Below, piece after piece: positions 1 through 8,898 of a DNA stretch of 64,000 nucleotides. Both the position numbers and the translations under genes were made by a program. The stretch comes from Agrobacterium vaccinii (GTDB taxonomy: Bacteria; Pseudomonadota; Alphaproteobacteria; Rhizobiales; Rhizobiaceae), in assembly GCF_021310995.1 (NCBI RefSeq), contig NZ_CP054150.1:2294001-2358000 (forward strand), in the 5' to 3' direction. The notes beneath the pieces are model-generated. The model did no database searches. It was not told the origin of the DNA and worked only from the letters and a program-made list of their open reading frames with translations. Position 1 is the stretch's first letter; each line of letters opens with the position of its first letter.

Positions 1-1013
1 TCCGTGTGCAGGCATCGCTGGATGTCCGTCGCGATCTGGCCGCCATCCGTGCCTTGAAAATCAAGACGGCGACGGGTGCGACCGTTCCGCTCTACAGCGT
101 TGCCGATATCGACTACTCCGAAGGCCCAAGCTCCATCAAGCGCAATGACCGCAACCGGGTCGTTTCCATCGGCTCGGACGTGCCTTTCGGTACCGCGCTC
201 GATACGTCGTCCGCCGAATTCAAACGCATCGTGGCAGAGGCCAAGCTGCCAGCATCCGTGCGCTTGGCGGAAAGCGGTGACGCCAAGGTGCAGGGCGAAA
301 TGCAGCGCGGCTTTACCAACGCCATGCTTCTCGGTCTGTTGCTGGTGCTGGTCGTGCTTATCCTGCTATTCAAGGATGTTATTCAGCCCTTCACCATTCT
401 GTTCTCGCTACCGCTTGCCATTGGCGGCGTGGCGGTGGCGCTTATCATCACCAACAACGCACTCTCCATGCCCGTCCTCATCGGCATTCTCATGTTGATG
501 GGCATCGTGACGAAGAATGCCATTCTGTTGGTGGATTTTGCCATCGAAATGCGCCGACACGGGCTGGAACGGGTTCATGCCATGGTGGAAGCTGGCCGCA
601 AACGCGCCCGCCCGATCATCATGACTTCGATTGCCATGTCCGCGGGGATGTTGCCGTCAGCGTTGGGTGTCGGTGAAGGTGGCTCGTTCCGCGCACCGAT
701 GGCCATCGCCGTCATCGGCGGCATCATCGTCTCGACCGTCCTCTCTCTGATCGTCGTGCCCGCCTTCTTCCTTATCATGGATGACCTGTCACGGCTGCTC
801 GCCCACCTCTTCGGCCGCTTCATCGGCAAAAAGGAAGAGGAGCATCCGGTTCTCTCGAATGAGGAACTGTCGGAAGTGGCACGCACCAACCAGGACGCGC
901 TTTCAGGCCTTGAGGAGCGCTTGGCCAACATCGAGCAGAAAAACGGCCCCGCTTCCAAAACGGCGGGGAATGCCAACAATGTGCTGCGCCTGCCGCCACT
1001 CGCCGCCGAGTAA
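1..1013 (+). CDS. RND efflux transporter, inner-membrane subunit (3' part)
   Basis: This is the C-terminal part of an AcrB/MexB-like resistance-nodulation-division pump; the reading frame is open to the left edge, so the start lies outside the window. The visible 335 residues hold the end of the second porter domain and then about five hydrophobic segments (residues about 105-125, 130-150, 155-178, 205-225 and 232-260). One of these is the MGIVTKNAILLVDFA region typical of RND transmembrane helices. Such pumps use the proton gradient to export drugs or metals together with a periplasmic adaptor and an outer-membrane channel. A charged cytoplasmic tail of about 70 residues follows the last helix. 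No partner gene is visible here, and the substrate cannot be inferred. Confidence 0.9.
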   Translation, partial: RVQASLDVRRDLAAIRALKIKTATGATVPLYSVADIDYSEGPSSIKRNDRNRVVSIGSDVPFGTALDTSSAEFKRIVAEAKLPASVRLAESGDAKVQGEMQRGFTNAMLLGLLLVLVVLILLFKDVIQPFTILFSLPLAIGGVAVALIITNNALSMPVLIGILMLMGIVTKNAILLVDFAIEMRRHGLERVHAMVEAGRKRARPIIMTSIAMSAGMLPSALGVGEGGSFRAPMAIAVIGGIIVSTVLSLIVVPAFFLIMDDLSRLLAHLFGRFIGKKEEEHPVLSNEELSEVARTNQDALSGLEERLANIEQKNGPASKTAGNANNVLRLPPLAAE

Positions 1014-1034
1014 GCTAAGGACTCGAATATTTGG

Positions 1035-1061
1035 AAAACGCCGGGCACCGCCCGGCGTTTT
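1035..1061 (+). terminator. Rho-independent terminator of the RND pump gene
   Basis: A perfect 11-bp inverted repeat (AAAACGCCGGG / CCCGGCGTTTT) with a 5-base loop lies 22 bases after the stop codon and ends in a short T run. Confidence 0.85.
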
Positions 1062-1097
1062 GCGTGTCGGCCAACGCCTTTCGAAAATTGTCATTGT

Positions 1098-1111
1098 TTG
1101 ATCGAAATCAA
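1098..1111. promoter_or_regulatory. FNR/FixK-type anaerobox
   Basis: TTGATCGAAATCAA is a perfect match to the TTGAT-N4-ATCAA consensus for Fnr/FixK-family activators. It lies about 100 bases upstream of the Crp/Fnr regulator gene. This suggests induction at low oxygen by an FnrN-type activator, or autoregulation. Confidence 0.8.
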
Positions 1112-1209
1112 GTCCGTCTGAACCGCTGCTGTTATCTTACGCGCATGGGAACATCGTCCTCAGACCAAGCATCCGTCCGGTCTGAAGGCTTTCGGGGAGT
1201 ACGCTGGAC

Positions 1210-1893
1210 GTGAACGGCATGGTAAAACTGAACAGCAAAGAGAAAACCATCCTTTTGAATGCGCCCTTCATCGGCGCTGGAGACGACATCTCGGCGGCGA
1301 AGCTGATGGAGGCATCGACCATCGTCACCGTGCCCGCACGCAGCGTCCTGTTTCGCGCGGGCGATCACGCGGAACATCTCTACTGCGTTCTCAACGGTTA
1401 TGTCCGCCTCTACCGTCTGAGCAAGGATGGACGCGAGGCCGATGTGAGGATTTGCGGGCCCGGCGACAGCTTCAACGAATGCCTGATTTTCGGTACGGAT
1501 CGATATCACTACCACGCACAGGCAGCAGAAAGCTGCACCGTCTCCCGCTTCGATCTGGACCGTCTCAGAACCATGGTCGAGGACGATCCAAAAATTGCCA
1601 GAACCCTGATGCAGTGGCTCTCGCGCAGTCTGACGACGACGATGGACTGTGTGGCTAATGATCGGCTTCAGACCGCACCCCAGCGTGTCGCCAACTATCT
1701 TGTCACGCAGGGACCACGAGACGCCACGTCCTTTTCACTGCGGCTGCCGTTCCAGAAAAGCGTTCTGGCGGGCAAACTCGGCCTTGCACCTGAAGCGCTG
1801 TCACGCGCCTTTTCCAGCCTTCGCGATGTCGGTGTCATCGTGCGAGGCCGGATCATTCAGGTCAGCGATATCGCAGCCCTCAAGCAGTTGTAA
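1210..1893 (+). CDS. sinR: Crp/Fnr-family transcriptional regulator, SinR-like
   Basis: This 227-residue protein has a cyclic-nucleotide-binding-like effector domain (about residues 20-130), a dimerisation helix and a C-terminal Crp-type helix-turn-helix (about 170-222, around QKSVLAGKLGLAPEALSRAF). It lacks the N-terminal cysteine cluster that binds the iron-sulphur centre in true FNR; its five cysteines are scattered. Direct oxygen sensing is therefore unlikely, and the perfect anaerobox upstream points to indirect oxygen control. In Agrobacterium tumefaciens, SinR is a regulator of this type that controls surface attachment and depends on FnrN. I assign the name from family features and the FNR box, so it is tentative. 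Translation may start at this GTG (GGAG 10 bases upstream) or at the ATG at 1219. Confidence 0.65.
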   Translation: MNGMVKLNSKEKTILLNAPFIGAGDDISAAKLMEASTIVTVPARSVLFRAGDHAEHLYCVLNGYVRLYRLSKDGREADVRICGPGDSFNECLIFGTDRYHYHAQAAESCTVSRFDLDRLRTMVEDDPKIARTLMQWLSRSLTTTMDCVANDRLQTAPQRVANYLVTQGPRDATSFSLRLPFQKSVLAGKLGLAPEALSRAFSSLRDVGVIVRGRIIQVSDIAALKQL

Positions 1894-1901
1894 AACGATC
1901 G

Positions 1902-1927
1902 AAAACGGAGCGCGACCGCTCCGTTTG
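1902..1927. terminator. Bidirectional terminator between sinR-like gene and ureG
   Basis: A perfect 10-bp stem (AAACGGAGCG / CGCTCCGTTT) with loop CGAC lies between two convergent genes. A tracts and T tracts on either side let it act on both strands. Confidence 0.75.
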
Positions 1928-1930
1928 ATA

Positions 1931-2542
1931 TTACAAACCGCCGTGCTGCTTCAGAAAGCCAACGATGCTATCCACGCCATCACCGCGCTTCATATCGGTG
2001 AAGATGAAGGGCATGTCCTTGCGCATCCGCGTCGCGTCACCATCCATGACGTCGAGATCAGCGCCGACATAGGGTGCTAGATCCTTCTTGTTGATCACCA
2101 GCATATCTGAGCGCGTGATGCCAGGACCACCCTTGCGCGGTATCTCCTCACCCTGACAGACCGAAATCACATAAATGGTGATATCCGCCAAATCCGGGGA
2201 GAAGGTCGCCGCCAGATTATCGCCGCCGGATTCGATGAAGACGATGTCGAGATCGGGGAAGCGTTCGTTGAGACTAGCGATGGCTTGAAGGTTGATCGTG
2301 GCATCCTCACGAATGGCTGTGTGCGGGCATCCGCCGGTTTCTACACCCACGATGCGCTCAGACGGCAGGGCCTGCATTCGCACCAGCGCTTCGGCATCTT
2401 CCTTGGTATAGATGTCGTTGGTCACGACTGCGACGGAATAATCCGCGCTCATTGCCTTGCAAAGCTTTTCCGTCAGCGCGGTCTTGCCAGAGCCGACAGG
2501 CCCACCGATACCGACCCGCAAAGGGCCATTTCGCGATTTCAT
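1931..2542 (-). CDS. ureG: Urease accessory GTPase UreG
   Basis: UreG is the GTPase that powers delivery of nickel to the urease active site as part of the UreDFG complex. The 203 residues match the usual family length. The P-loop GGPVGSGKT is at residues 13-21, the metal-binding CPH motif at 72-74, and the SIMIBI-class guanine-specificity motif NKKD follows later in the chain. It is the last gene of the minus-strand ureE-ureF-ureG group and lies 47 bases after ureF. A shared terminator separates it from the convergent regulator. Confidence 0.97.
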   Translation of the reverse strand: MKSRNGPLRVGIGGPVGSGKTALTEKLCKAMSADYSVAVVTNDIYTKEDAEALVRMQALPSERIVGVETGGCPHTAIREDATINLQAIASLNERFPDLDIVFIESGGDNLAATFSPDLADITIYVISVCQGEEIPRKGGPGITRSDMLVINKKDLAPYVGADLDVMDGDATRMRKDMPFIFTDMKRGDGVDSIVGFLKQHGGL

Positions 2543-2589
2543 TCCATTTTCCTTCCAAGCATTTCGTTCATTCTATTTCACCGCCGGGC

Positions 2590-3258
2590 CTATGATCGGA
2601 ATAGTCGCGTTTCCATCGTCTCATGCCGCATGGCCGCCATATCAGCCAGAATGGTCGCCGAGCCCAGATCATCGAGCGTTGACGCCGCAGCGCGCTCGGC
2701 AACAGCGGCAATGTTTGCCTCCAGATGCGCCAGAATAGCAACGCCATCCTTCTGTCCAGCCACGCCTAGACGAATGCCAGCAGAGACGACTTGCGAAACC
2801 GATGAATGCAGATAGGCCGCCAAGGCGTCCCTCAATGCAATTCCATGGGCCGCAGCAATGGCCCCCACCGCGATCGGATAGGGCGTGCTCCTCGGCAGGC
2901 GCTCGAAAACCGCGTTTGGCCACGCAATGGCAGCATCCTTGAAGGCATCTCCCAGCAACACCGTTTCGCGGTAACGTTCCGCCGACCCCGCCAGCGCCTG
3001 CGCCAGTTCCACGAGTTCAGCCAAAGCATCGGCCTCCCCGTAACTAGTCCATCCCTGAGAGAATAGAACGGCATCATTCCAAAACGTTCCACGATCCAAA
3101 ATGACGGAAATCCACTGCCGCAGATCGGCGGCGTTGACGACGCGCCGGTCGTTCACGGCACTTTCCAGACCACCGGAATAGGAAAACGCCCCCAGCGGAA
3201 ACGCTGGCGACATCCAAGTCAGCAGTCGCAGCAGTGCGTCCACGTTCCCCGCTGTCAT
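2590..3258 (-). CDS. ureF: Urease accessory protein UreF
   Basis: UreF bridges UreD and UreG in the urease activation complex and gates the GTPase of UreG. The 222-residue all-helical protein carries the family signature FPLGAFSYSGGLE near residues 20-32. It is separated from ureE by only three bases, which suggests a single transcript and coupled translation. The chaperone genes ureE-F-G are split from the structural genes by a peroxiredoxin and a diguanylate cyclase gene. Confidence 0.95.
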   Translation of the reverse strand: MTAGNVDALLRLLTWMSPAFPLGAFSYSGGLESAVNDRRVVNAADLRQWISVILDRGTFWNDAVLFSQGWTSYGEADALAELVELAQALAGSAERYRETVLLGDAFKDAAIAWPNAVFERLPRSTPYPIAVGAIAAAHGIALRDALAAYLHSSVSQVVSAGIRLGVAGQKDGVAILAHLEANIAAVAERAAASTLDDLGSATILADMAAMRHETMETRLFRS

Positions 3259-3261
3259 CTC

Positions 3262-3741
3262 TTAATCGTGGCTGTGGTGATGATGGTCATGCGCGTGGGC
3301 ATGGCCACCATGGGCGTGATAAGCGCCCCGCGCAGGCTGGAACGGCTCATCGATGTCCCGCACCGTCGCACCCAGTCCTTCCAGCATGGCCCTGATAACG
3401 TGGTCCCGCAGGATGAGGATGCGGCCTTCCTCAATCTGCGCCGACAAATGCCGGTTGCCCAGATGCCAGGCCAGCTCGATGAGGTGCAGCGTGTTTTTGG
3501 CTTTCACCTCGAACAACTTCTCATCTGCCGCCCGGACTTCCACGAGATCACCATTCTCGACCACCAGCAAGTCGCCATGGGCAAACAGCACCGCTTCCTT
3601 CAGATCCAGCATCACCATCTCGTCATTCTGAAGATGCAGCAATTTGCGCCGCAGGTGTCTCTGGTCGTGGGCGAGAGTGACATAACCGGTCGGTTCGTCC
3701 GCAGGCGTGCCAGCGGGTAGATAGGATTGAACGCGCAGCAT
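3262..3741 (-). CDS. ureE: Urease accessory nickel-binding chaperone UreE
   Basis: UreE is the cytoplasmic metallochaperone that stores and hands Ni2+ to the UreDFG complex. The 159 residues hold an N-terminal peptide-binding domain, a metal-binding domain (around [20 protein letters not shown]) and a histidine-rich C-terminal tail. The tail (about residues 141-159) has roughly ten histidines alternating with Ala, Gly and Asp, as in UreE proteins with high nickel capacity. It begins the ureEFG group; about 108 bases separate it from the diguanylate cyclase gene downstream in the window. Confidence 0.95.
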   Translation of the reverse strand: MLRVQSYLPAGTPADEPTGYVTLAHDQRHLRRKLLHLQNDEMVMLDLKEAVLFAHGDLLVVENGDLVEVRAADEKLFEVKAKNTLHLIELAWHLGNRHLSAQIEEGRILILRDHVIRAMLEGLGATVRDIDEPFQPARGAYHAHGGHAHAHDHHHHSHD

Positions 3742-3849
3742 GATCTTTCCAGATTGAATTTCAGTGCTTTGGAAGTTGAAGGATCACGCGGGGGAATGCA
3801 AGTCGATGCCGGCAAAATGCGCGCTCATACAGGCGCTTGAATGATGATG

Positions 3850-4686
3850 TCAGGATGCGACGAGCAGATTGGATTTCAGGTTTTCGATGACGTGGGAAAC
3901 GGGAAGCTCTTCTTCGTGACACACGCAGTTGCGGCCCGATGCCTTGGCGAGATAGAGCGCCTTGTCGGCAATCGCGAAGGTGTCGTGTTTGGACCGCGAT
4001 GGCTCGATATCGGCAACACCGACGGAGACCGTCGTCTGCAACTGGGTGCCGTTATAGTTGATGGTCAGGCACGAAACGCGGATGCGGGCCAGTTCGATCA
4101 GCGTCAGCCTGTCCTTGCGCAGCCCGCCGCGCACGATGACGGCGAACTCCTCTCCGCCCAGCCGCGCCACGCAGTGGAAATCCCCGAACACATCTTCGAT
4201 GGCTGCCGCCGCTCGTCTGATGACAACATCTCCGGCGGCATGGCCGTAGCTGTCGTTGATCCGCTTGAACCGGTCGAGATCGAAGATCGCCAGCGAAGCG
4301 TCGTCAACGACTTCATCGAAGGACTGGTTGAACGCGCGGCGGTTCGCCAGTCCCGACAGGGTGTCGGTTCTGCTCAACCGCTCGAATTCCGCGTGGGATT
4401 CGTGCAGCTTACGGATCGCTGTCCCGATGACGGAGCACAGCATGCCGGTAACGATGCCGCCGACGATCCACGCCATGACGACGCTGTAACCCAGCGCTTC
4501 GAAAAGCGGCAGTGGCAACAGGTGGAAGAAGCTCGCAACGGCGATGACCGCGCAACTGACCAGCACAGACAGAATGATGGAAATGAACACCATTTTGGTC
4601 GCAAAAGTGCGAAGATTTTGCCCTTCGCGGGGATCGCTTAAACTCATTTCTAATGAAATAAATTTCCTCAAACGTTCAGTCATCAC
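3850..4686 (-). CDS. Membrane-bound diguanylate cyclase (GGDEF)
   Basis: This 278-residue protein probably makes cyclic di-GMP, the second messenger that controls attachment and motility. Two hydrophobic segments lie at about residues 32-54 and 66-88, and a GGDEF domain follows from about 105 to 265 with an intact active-site motif GGEEF at 177-181. The inhibitory RxxD I-site normally found just before the motif is absent, so product feedback may be weak or lacking. It has no recognisable sensory domain beyond the membrane hairpin. It sits between ureC and ureEFG on the same strand. Co-transcription with ureEFG is possible, but the 108-base gap leaves it open. Confidence 0.9.
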   Translation of the reverse strand: MMTERLRKFISLEMSLSDPREGQNLRTFATKMVFISIILSVLVSCAVIAVASFFHLLPLPLFEALGYSVVMAWIVGGIVTGMLCSVIGTAIRKLHESHAEFERLSRTDTLSGLANRRAFNQSFDEVVDDASLAIFDLDRFKRINDSYGHAAGDVVIRRAAAAIEDVFGDFHCVARLGGEEFAVIVRGGLRKDRLTLIELARIRVSCLTINYNGTQLQTTVSVGVADIEPSRSKHDTFAIADKALYLAKASGRNCVCHEEELPVSHVIENLKSNLLVAS

Positions 4687-4979
4687 ACCTCACCCTTGCA
4701 TGACATGATCGATAAAGATCAGAGATTGGCTGGAAGTAAATCAATTGTCTAAATTTTTAGCTACCGGAGGTATATTTGTGGAATACTGCGCAATGAACAG
4801 AATTATGTAATTATTTTTATTGCGCCGCAGCAGAAACAGCGCAAACGCTGGCAAACCGCTTCGCGCAGCGTCTTAGCCTATAGTCTAATGGCACGACCCA
4901 AATGGCAAAGCGGAAACAGTCATTTTGATTTTTCTGTCCGTTTTTTGAACGGTTGGCGCTTGGAAATATTAATGCCTGC
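4687..4979. other. AT-rich intergenic region upstream of the diguanylate cyclase
   Basis: About 290 bases hold no convincing gene. The AT-rich stretch at about 4730-4830 probably carries the promoter of the diguanylate cyclase on the minus strand. On the plus strand, GGAGG at about 4765 precedes a ten-codon GTG-initiated frame, too short to call. The next minus-strand feature is the peroxiredoxin terminator. Confidence 0.4.
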
Positions 4980-5009
4980 AAAAAACGAAACCCGGCGCGA
5001 GGCCGGGCT
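4980..5009 (-). terminator. Terminator of the peroxiredoxin gene
   Basis: On the minus strand a GC-rich hairpin (CCCGGC / GCCGGG, 5-base loop) is followed by a T-rich tail. It lies just downstream of the peroxiredoxin stop codon. Confidence 0.7.
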
Positions 5010-5031
5010 GCGTATCGCCATCGTTAAAACC

Positions 5032-5568
5032 TCAAGCGGCCATACGCGCCTTGAGGTTTTCGAGAATGTTCTGCGGTGAGGAAACGCCATAGGGGTCGGT
5101 TTCGCAATTGTCGGAATAGCCCTCTTCCTCGAACCATTGCTCGACCACGCCGTCATTGACGATGGCGGCATAGCGCCAGGAACGCATTCCGAAGCCGAGA
5201 TTGTCCTTGGCGACCAGCATGCCCATCTTGCGCGTGAATTCGCCGGAACCATCGGGGATGACCTTGACGTTTTCAAGGTTTTGACCCTTGGCCCAAGCGT
5301 TCATAACGAAGGCATCATTGACCGAAAGGCAATAGATTTCATCGATGCCGAGGGCGCGAAACTCCGGTGTCAAACGCTCGAAGTCGGGCAGCTGAAGGGT
5401 GGAGCATGTCGGTGTAAAAGCGCCAGGCAGCGAGAAAAGAACGACCTTCTTGCCCTTAAAGTAATCGTCAGAGGTCAGATCCTGCCAACGATAGGGGTTT
5501 GGGCCACCAACGGCCTCATCGCGAACACGCGTGCGGAAGGTAACGGCAGGCACTTTTTTACCGAGCAT
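5032..5568 (-). CDS. Peroxiredoxin of the Prx5/AhpE-like type
   Basis: This enzyme is expected to reduce hydrogen peroxide and alkyl hydroperoxides, with glutathione/glutaredoxin or thioredoxin as electron donor. The 178-residue thioredoxin fold has the peroxidatic cysteine at about residue 55 in PGAFTPTCS. A second cysteine lies in EIYCLSVND and a third near the C-terminus in SDNCETDPYG. I chose the ATG at 5568 because AGGAG lies six bases upstream; a start ten codons earlier has no such site. It interrupts the urease cluster but has its own terminator and an upstream gap of about 160 bases, so it is probably transcribed separately. Confidence 0.92.
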   Translation of the reverse strand: MLGKKVPAVTFRTRVRDEAVGGPNPYRWQDLTSDDYFKGKKVVLFSLPGAFTPTCSTLQLPDFERLTPEFRALGIDEIYCLSVNDAFVMNAWAKGQNLENVKVIPDGSGEFTRKMGMLVAKDNLGFGMRSWRYAAIVNDGVVEQWFEEEGYSDNCETDPYGVSSPQNILENLKARMAA

Positions 5569-5730
5569 GATTTTCTCCTGATGAGCGTTGCGGCGCAAAA
5601 TTCTTGAGAACCGATCGCGCCTGAAAACAGGTTTTCGGGATAAACCAAATCAGGTTGCAGCGCAGCAAAAACCTGCGTCTGCAAGGCAGTCATGCACAGG
5701 AGGAAATGCTTCCGCCGATCGTACGCTGTC

Positions 5731-7440
5731 TCAAAACAGGAAATAACGTTGCGCCATGGGCAGTACAGTAGCGGGTTCGCAGGTCAGGAGATCGCCATCC
5801 GCCCGCACCTCGTAGGTCTCAGGGTCGACCTCGATATGCGGCGTCAGCGAGTTGTGGATCATCGATGCCTTGGAGATGCCGCCGCGCACATTTCGCACGG
5901 CCACCAGCTTCTTGGCCACACCCAGTCGTTGCGACAAACCGGCATCCAGCGAAGCCTGCGATACGAAGGTGACGGAAGAGTTGGTACGCAGTTTGCCGTA
6001 AGCAGCAAACATAGGTCGGTAGTGCATTGGCTGGGGAGTCGGGATGGAGGCGTTGGGATCACCCATCGGCGCCGCGGCAATCGAACCGCCCATCAACACC
6101 ATTTCAGGCTTCACGCCGAAGAACGCCGGGTTCCACAGCACCAGATCGGCCCGCTTTCCAACCTCGATGGAACCGATTTCGTGGCTGATACCATGGGCGA
6201 TGGCCGGGTTGATGGTGTATTTGGCGATGTAACGACGAACGCGGAAATTATCGTTCTCGCCCTTCTCTTCCTTCAAACGACCGCGCTGGCGCTTCATCTT
6301 ATCCGCCGTCTGCCACGTGCGAATGGCGACTTCGCCCACGCGGCCCATGGCCTGGCTGTCGGAGGAAATGATCGAGAAGGCGCCGATATCGTGCAAAATA
6401 TCTTCTGCCGCGATGGTTTCCTTACGGATGCGGCTTTCGGCGAAGGCGATGTCTTCCGGTATCGACGGCGACAGGTGATGGCAGACCATCAGCATGTCCA
6501 AGTGTTCTGCCAGCGTGTTGATCGTGTAGGGTCGCGTCGGGTTGGTCGACGACGGGATGACGTTGGGATTGCCGCAAATCTTGATGATGTCAGGCGCATG
6601 GCCACCGCCCGCCCCTTCCGTGTGGAAGGCGTGGATGGTGCGCCCGTTGATGGCGGCAATCGTGTCTTCCACGAAGCCGCTTTCGTTCAGCGTATCGGTG
6701 TGGATCATGACCTGCACGTCGAATTCGTCGGCAACGCTCAGGCAATTGTCGATGGCAGCTGGCGTTGTGCCCCAGTCCTCATGCAGTTTCAGCGACGACG
6801 CACCAGCGAGGATCATTTCCTCCAGCGGCAAGGGCAGCGAGGCGTTGCCCTTGCCCGCAAGCGCAAGGTTCATCGGAAAACCGTCGAAGCTTTCGATCAT
6901 GCGTTCGATGTGCCAAGCACCGGTGCAGGTGGTGGCAAGCGTGCCGTGCGCCGGGCCGGAACCGCCGCCCAGCATGCAGGTGATGCCGCTCATCAAGGCT
7001 TCTTCGATCTGCTGTGGGCAGATGAAGTGAATATGCGCGTCCATGCCGCCTGCCGTGAGGATTTTGCCCTCACCGGCAATGGCCTCCGTGGAGGGGCCGA
7101 CGATGATCGTCACGCCCGGCTGCGTATCGGGATTACCCGCCTTGCCGATGGCGTGGATGCGCCCATCCTTCAAGCCGACATCAGCCTTGTAGATGCCACT
7201 GTGATCGACAATGACGACATTGGTGATGACGGTATCGACCGCACCCTCAGCCCGCGTGGCCTGGCTTTGTCCCATGCCATCACGAATGACCTTGCCGCCA
7301 CCGAATTTCACCTCTTCGCCATAGGTCGTGAAGTCCTTCTCGATCTCGATGAAGAGTTCGGTATCGGCAAGACGCACCTTATCGCCCACCGTGGGGCCGA
7401 ACATGCTGGCATAGGCTGCGCGGGAAATCTTGTAAGGCAT
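5731..7440 (-). CDS. ureC: Urease alpha (catalytic) subunit UreC
   Basis: UreC carries the di-nickel centre that hydrolyses urea to ammonia and carbamate in the cytoplasm. The 569 residues are full length. The nickel ligands and catalytic groups are present: HIH at 136-138, the lysine to be carbamylated at 218 in SLKLHEDWG, the flap motif MVCHHLS near 320, and SSDSQAMGR near 360. It is the last of the structural genes ureD-A-B-C, 48 bases after the DUF1311 gene. A 734-codon open frame on the opposite strand is a shadow of its high GC3 codon use. Confidence 0.98.
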   Translation of the reverse strand: MPYKISRAAYASMFGPTVGDKVRLADTELFIEIEKDFTTYGEEVKFGGGKVIRDGMGQSQATRAEGAVDTVITNVVIVDHSGIYKADVGLKDGRIHAIGKAGNPDTQPGVTIIVGPSTEAIAGEGKILTAGGMDAHIHFICPQQIEEALMSGITCMLGGGSGPAHGTLATTCTGAWHIERMIESFDGFPMNLALAGKGNASLPLPLEEMILAGASSLKLHEDWGTTPAAIDNCLSVADEFDVQVMIHTDTLNESGFVEDTIAAINGRTIHAFHTEGAGGGHAPDIIKICGNPNVIPSSTNPTRPYTINTLAEHLDMLMVCHHLSPSIPEDIAFAESRIRKETIAAEDILHDIGAFSIISSDSQAMGRVGEVAIRTWQTADKMKRQRGRLKEEKGENDNFRVRRYIAKYTINPAIAHGISHEIGSIEVGKRADLVLWNPAFFGVKPEMVLMGGSIAAAPMGDPNASIPTPQPMHYRPMFAAYGKLRTNSSVTFVSQASLDAGLSQRLGVAKKLVAVRNVRGGISKASMIHNSLTPHIEVDPETYEVRADGDLLTCEPATVLPMAQRYFLF

Positions 7441-7488
7441 GGAAATCAGGCTCCTGGGAAGGCGGAGAAAACAAAAGCGGCGATCAAA

Positions 7489-7926
7489 TCAAAACCCATC
7501 GGCAAGAGTGCGAAGCTCTTCGGCGCGTTTCGTGCTCATATCGGCAAGGCAGGACGAAACAAGCATTGGCTCCATGGTGCCACCACGCGCCTGAAAGCCT
7601 GCCGTTTCGCAATTGGCGTCTCGGAACTCGACCCACGCGCGCTGCGCGGCAACCAGCGCATCGACCGCGCCCTTGCTATCATCGTCAGCGGCCTTGTCCC
7701 ACGCGCTCATCTTCTTGCGAACCTGCTGATAGGCCGCATTCAAATCCTTGTCAGCCGTTTCATATTCAATCGCCGCACAGGCATTCATATCCGCCTGCGT
7801 CGTCGGCGAGTCACAATCTGGCTCTTCCTGCGCAAACGCCCGGTCGACCATGACGCTAGAGGGCAACGCTGCCAAGGCGAGCAAAAAGCTGAGTGACATA
7901 TGGCGCAACGACGTGGCGATCATCAT
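7489..7926 (-). CDS. Secreted DUF1311/LprI-like protein in the urease operon
   Basis: This 145-residue protein has an N-terminal signal peptide (hydrophobic to about residue 30, then AFAQEEPDC). Its mature domain resembles DUF1311, the LprI-like lysozyme-inhibitor family, with conserved cysteines in DCDSPTTQADMNAC, ANCETAG and VSSCLADM, and the pattern DLNAAYQQV followed by AQRAWVEFRDANC. Its ATG overlaps the ureB stop codon by one base (TGATG), so translation is probably coupled. In-frame alternatives (GTG at 7929, ATG at 7923) change little. Its role in urea metabolism is unknown; the domain suggests an envelope function. Confidence 0.8.
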   Translation of the reverse strand: MMIATSLRHMSLSFLLALAALPSSVMVDRAFAQEEPDCDSPTTQADMNACAAIEYETADKDLNAAYQQVRKKMSAWDKAADDDSKGAVDALVAAQRAWVEFRDANCETAGFQARGGTMEPMLVSSCLADMSTKRAEELRTLADGF

Positions 7927-8231
7927 CACAGCTTTCCCATGACGAGTTTGCGAAAACCATAGACTTCGCGTTTGCCTGAAAGCGGCACCAACGTCACCTC
8001 ACGCTTCTGACCCGGCTCAAAACGAACCGCTGTACCGGCAGGGATATCCAGACGCATGCCATGCGCGGTCTCTCGCACGAAATCGAGAGCCGCATTGGTT
8101 TCCGCAAAATGATAGTGGCTGCCAACCTGAACCGGCCGGTCGCCCGTATTGGAAACCTCGATCGTGATGGTGGGCTTACCGGCGTTCAGTTCGATCTCGC
8201 CATCTGCGGCAATGACTTCACCTGGAATCAT
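7926..8231 (-). CDS. ureB: Urease beta subunit UreB
   Basis: UreB is a small structural subunit of the (UreABC)3 urease trimer. At 101 residues it has the expected length and the signatures GEIELNAG near the start and [12 protein letters not shown], followed by [15 protein letters not shown]. It is a separate gene from ureA, as in most Gram-negative bacteria. A DUF1272 gene lies between it and ureA, and a DUF1311 gene overlaps its stop codon, so both accessory genes are part of this operon. Confidence 0.97.
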   Translation of the reverse strand: MIPGEVIAADGEIELNAGKPTITIEVSNTGDRPVQVGSHYHFAETNAALDFVRETAHGMRLDIPAGTAVRFEPGQKREVTLVPLSGKREVYGFRKLVMGKL

Positions 8232-8249
8232 GATCTTTTCCTTTAATCG

Positions 8250-8507
8250 TCACGCCGCTTTGATCGGAGCGCAGCCTTCGGCTTTCAATACACGGATCGT
8301 CGAGGCTGGATTGTTCACCAGCTTGCCCGCCGGGCGCACGGGACGCCGCACCAACTCTCCACCGCAATTGGGGCAGATGCCCGCCAACGTGTTGGTGGCG
8401 CAATCCTTGCAATAGGTGCATTCGAACGAACACATCATCGCATCGAGACTATCGGGGGCTAAATCCCTGTCACAGCATTCGCAGTTGGGGCGAAGTTCCA
8501 GCGCCAT
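8250..8507 (-). CDS. DUF1272 cysteine-rich zinc-ribbon-like protein
   Basis: This 85-residue protein has eight cysteines arranged in pairs (CECC, CSFECTYC, CATNTLAGICPNC) and matches the DUF1272 family, a predicted small metal-binding domain. The cysteine spacing suggests one or two zinc sites. It lies between ureA (11 bases away) and ureB (18 bases away) on the same strand, so it is almost certainly co-transcribed with urease. Its function is unknown. A role in metal handling is possible, since urease assembly needs nickel, but nothing in the sequence proves that. Confidence 0.85.
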   Translation of the reverse strand: MALELRPNCECCDRDLAPDSLDAMMCSFECTYCKDCATNTLAGICPNCGGELVRRPVRPAGKLVNNPASTIRVLKAEGCAPIKAA

Positions 8508-8518
8508 ATGCTGATCCT

Positions 8519-8821
8519 TTAGCGTATTGGTTCGTGCACGGTCACCAGCTTGGTGCCATCGGGGAAGGTTGCTTCCACCTGCACGTCGTGGATCATTTCG
8601 GCGATGCCTTCCATGACCTGATCGCGGGTGATGACATGCGCACCGGCTTCCATCAACTCAGAGACTGCGCGGCCATCGCGCGCGCCTTCCACGACGAAAT
8701 CGGTAATCAGGGCAATGGCTTCGGGGTAATTGAGCTTGACGCCACGCTCCAGACGCCGACGTGCCACCATGGCAGCCATGGAAATCAGAAGCTTGTCTTT
8801 TTCTCTGGGGGTGAGGTTCAT
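8519..8821 (-). CDS. ureA: Urease gamma subunit UreA
   Basis: UreA is the 100-residue gamma subunit of urease. The N-terminus [12 protein letters not shown], the central [13 protein letters not shown] and the C-terminal VTVHEPI are typical of the family. It follows ureD by about 77 bases and precedes the DUF1272 gene. The structural subunits UreA, UreB and UreC assemble into the apo-enzyme that UreDEFG then activate. Confidence 0.97.
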   Translation of the reverse strand: MNLTPREKDKLLISMAAMVARRRLERGVKLNYPEAIALITDFVVEGARDGRAVSELMEAGAHVITRDQVMEGIAEMIHDVQVEATFPDGTKLVTVHEPIR

Positions 8822-8898
8822 GGTCGTCCCGTTTCTAGAGCGCCATGCGTTTTTTTAGAACGCATAAAGGACGCTCGAACTCTTAACTAATTCGCGCA

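Noticed and set aside
4888..5079. 63-codon frame between the diguanylate cyclase and peroxiredoxin genes
   Set aside because: It crosses the peroxiredoxin terminator and runs into that gene's 3' end; no ribosome site.
5692..7896. 734-codon open frame on the plus strand opposite ureC
   Set aside because: It is antisense to a complete urease alpha gene and shows no domain. High GC at third positions creates such frames.
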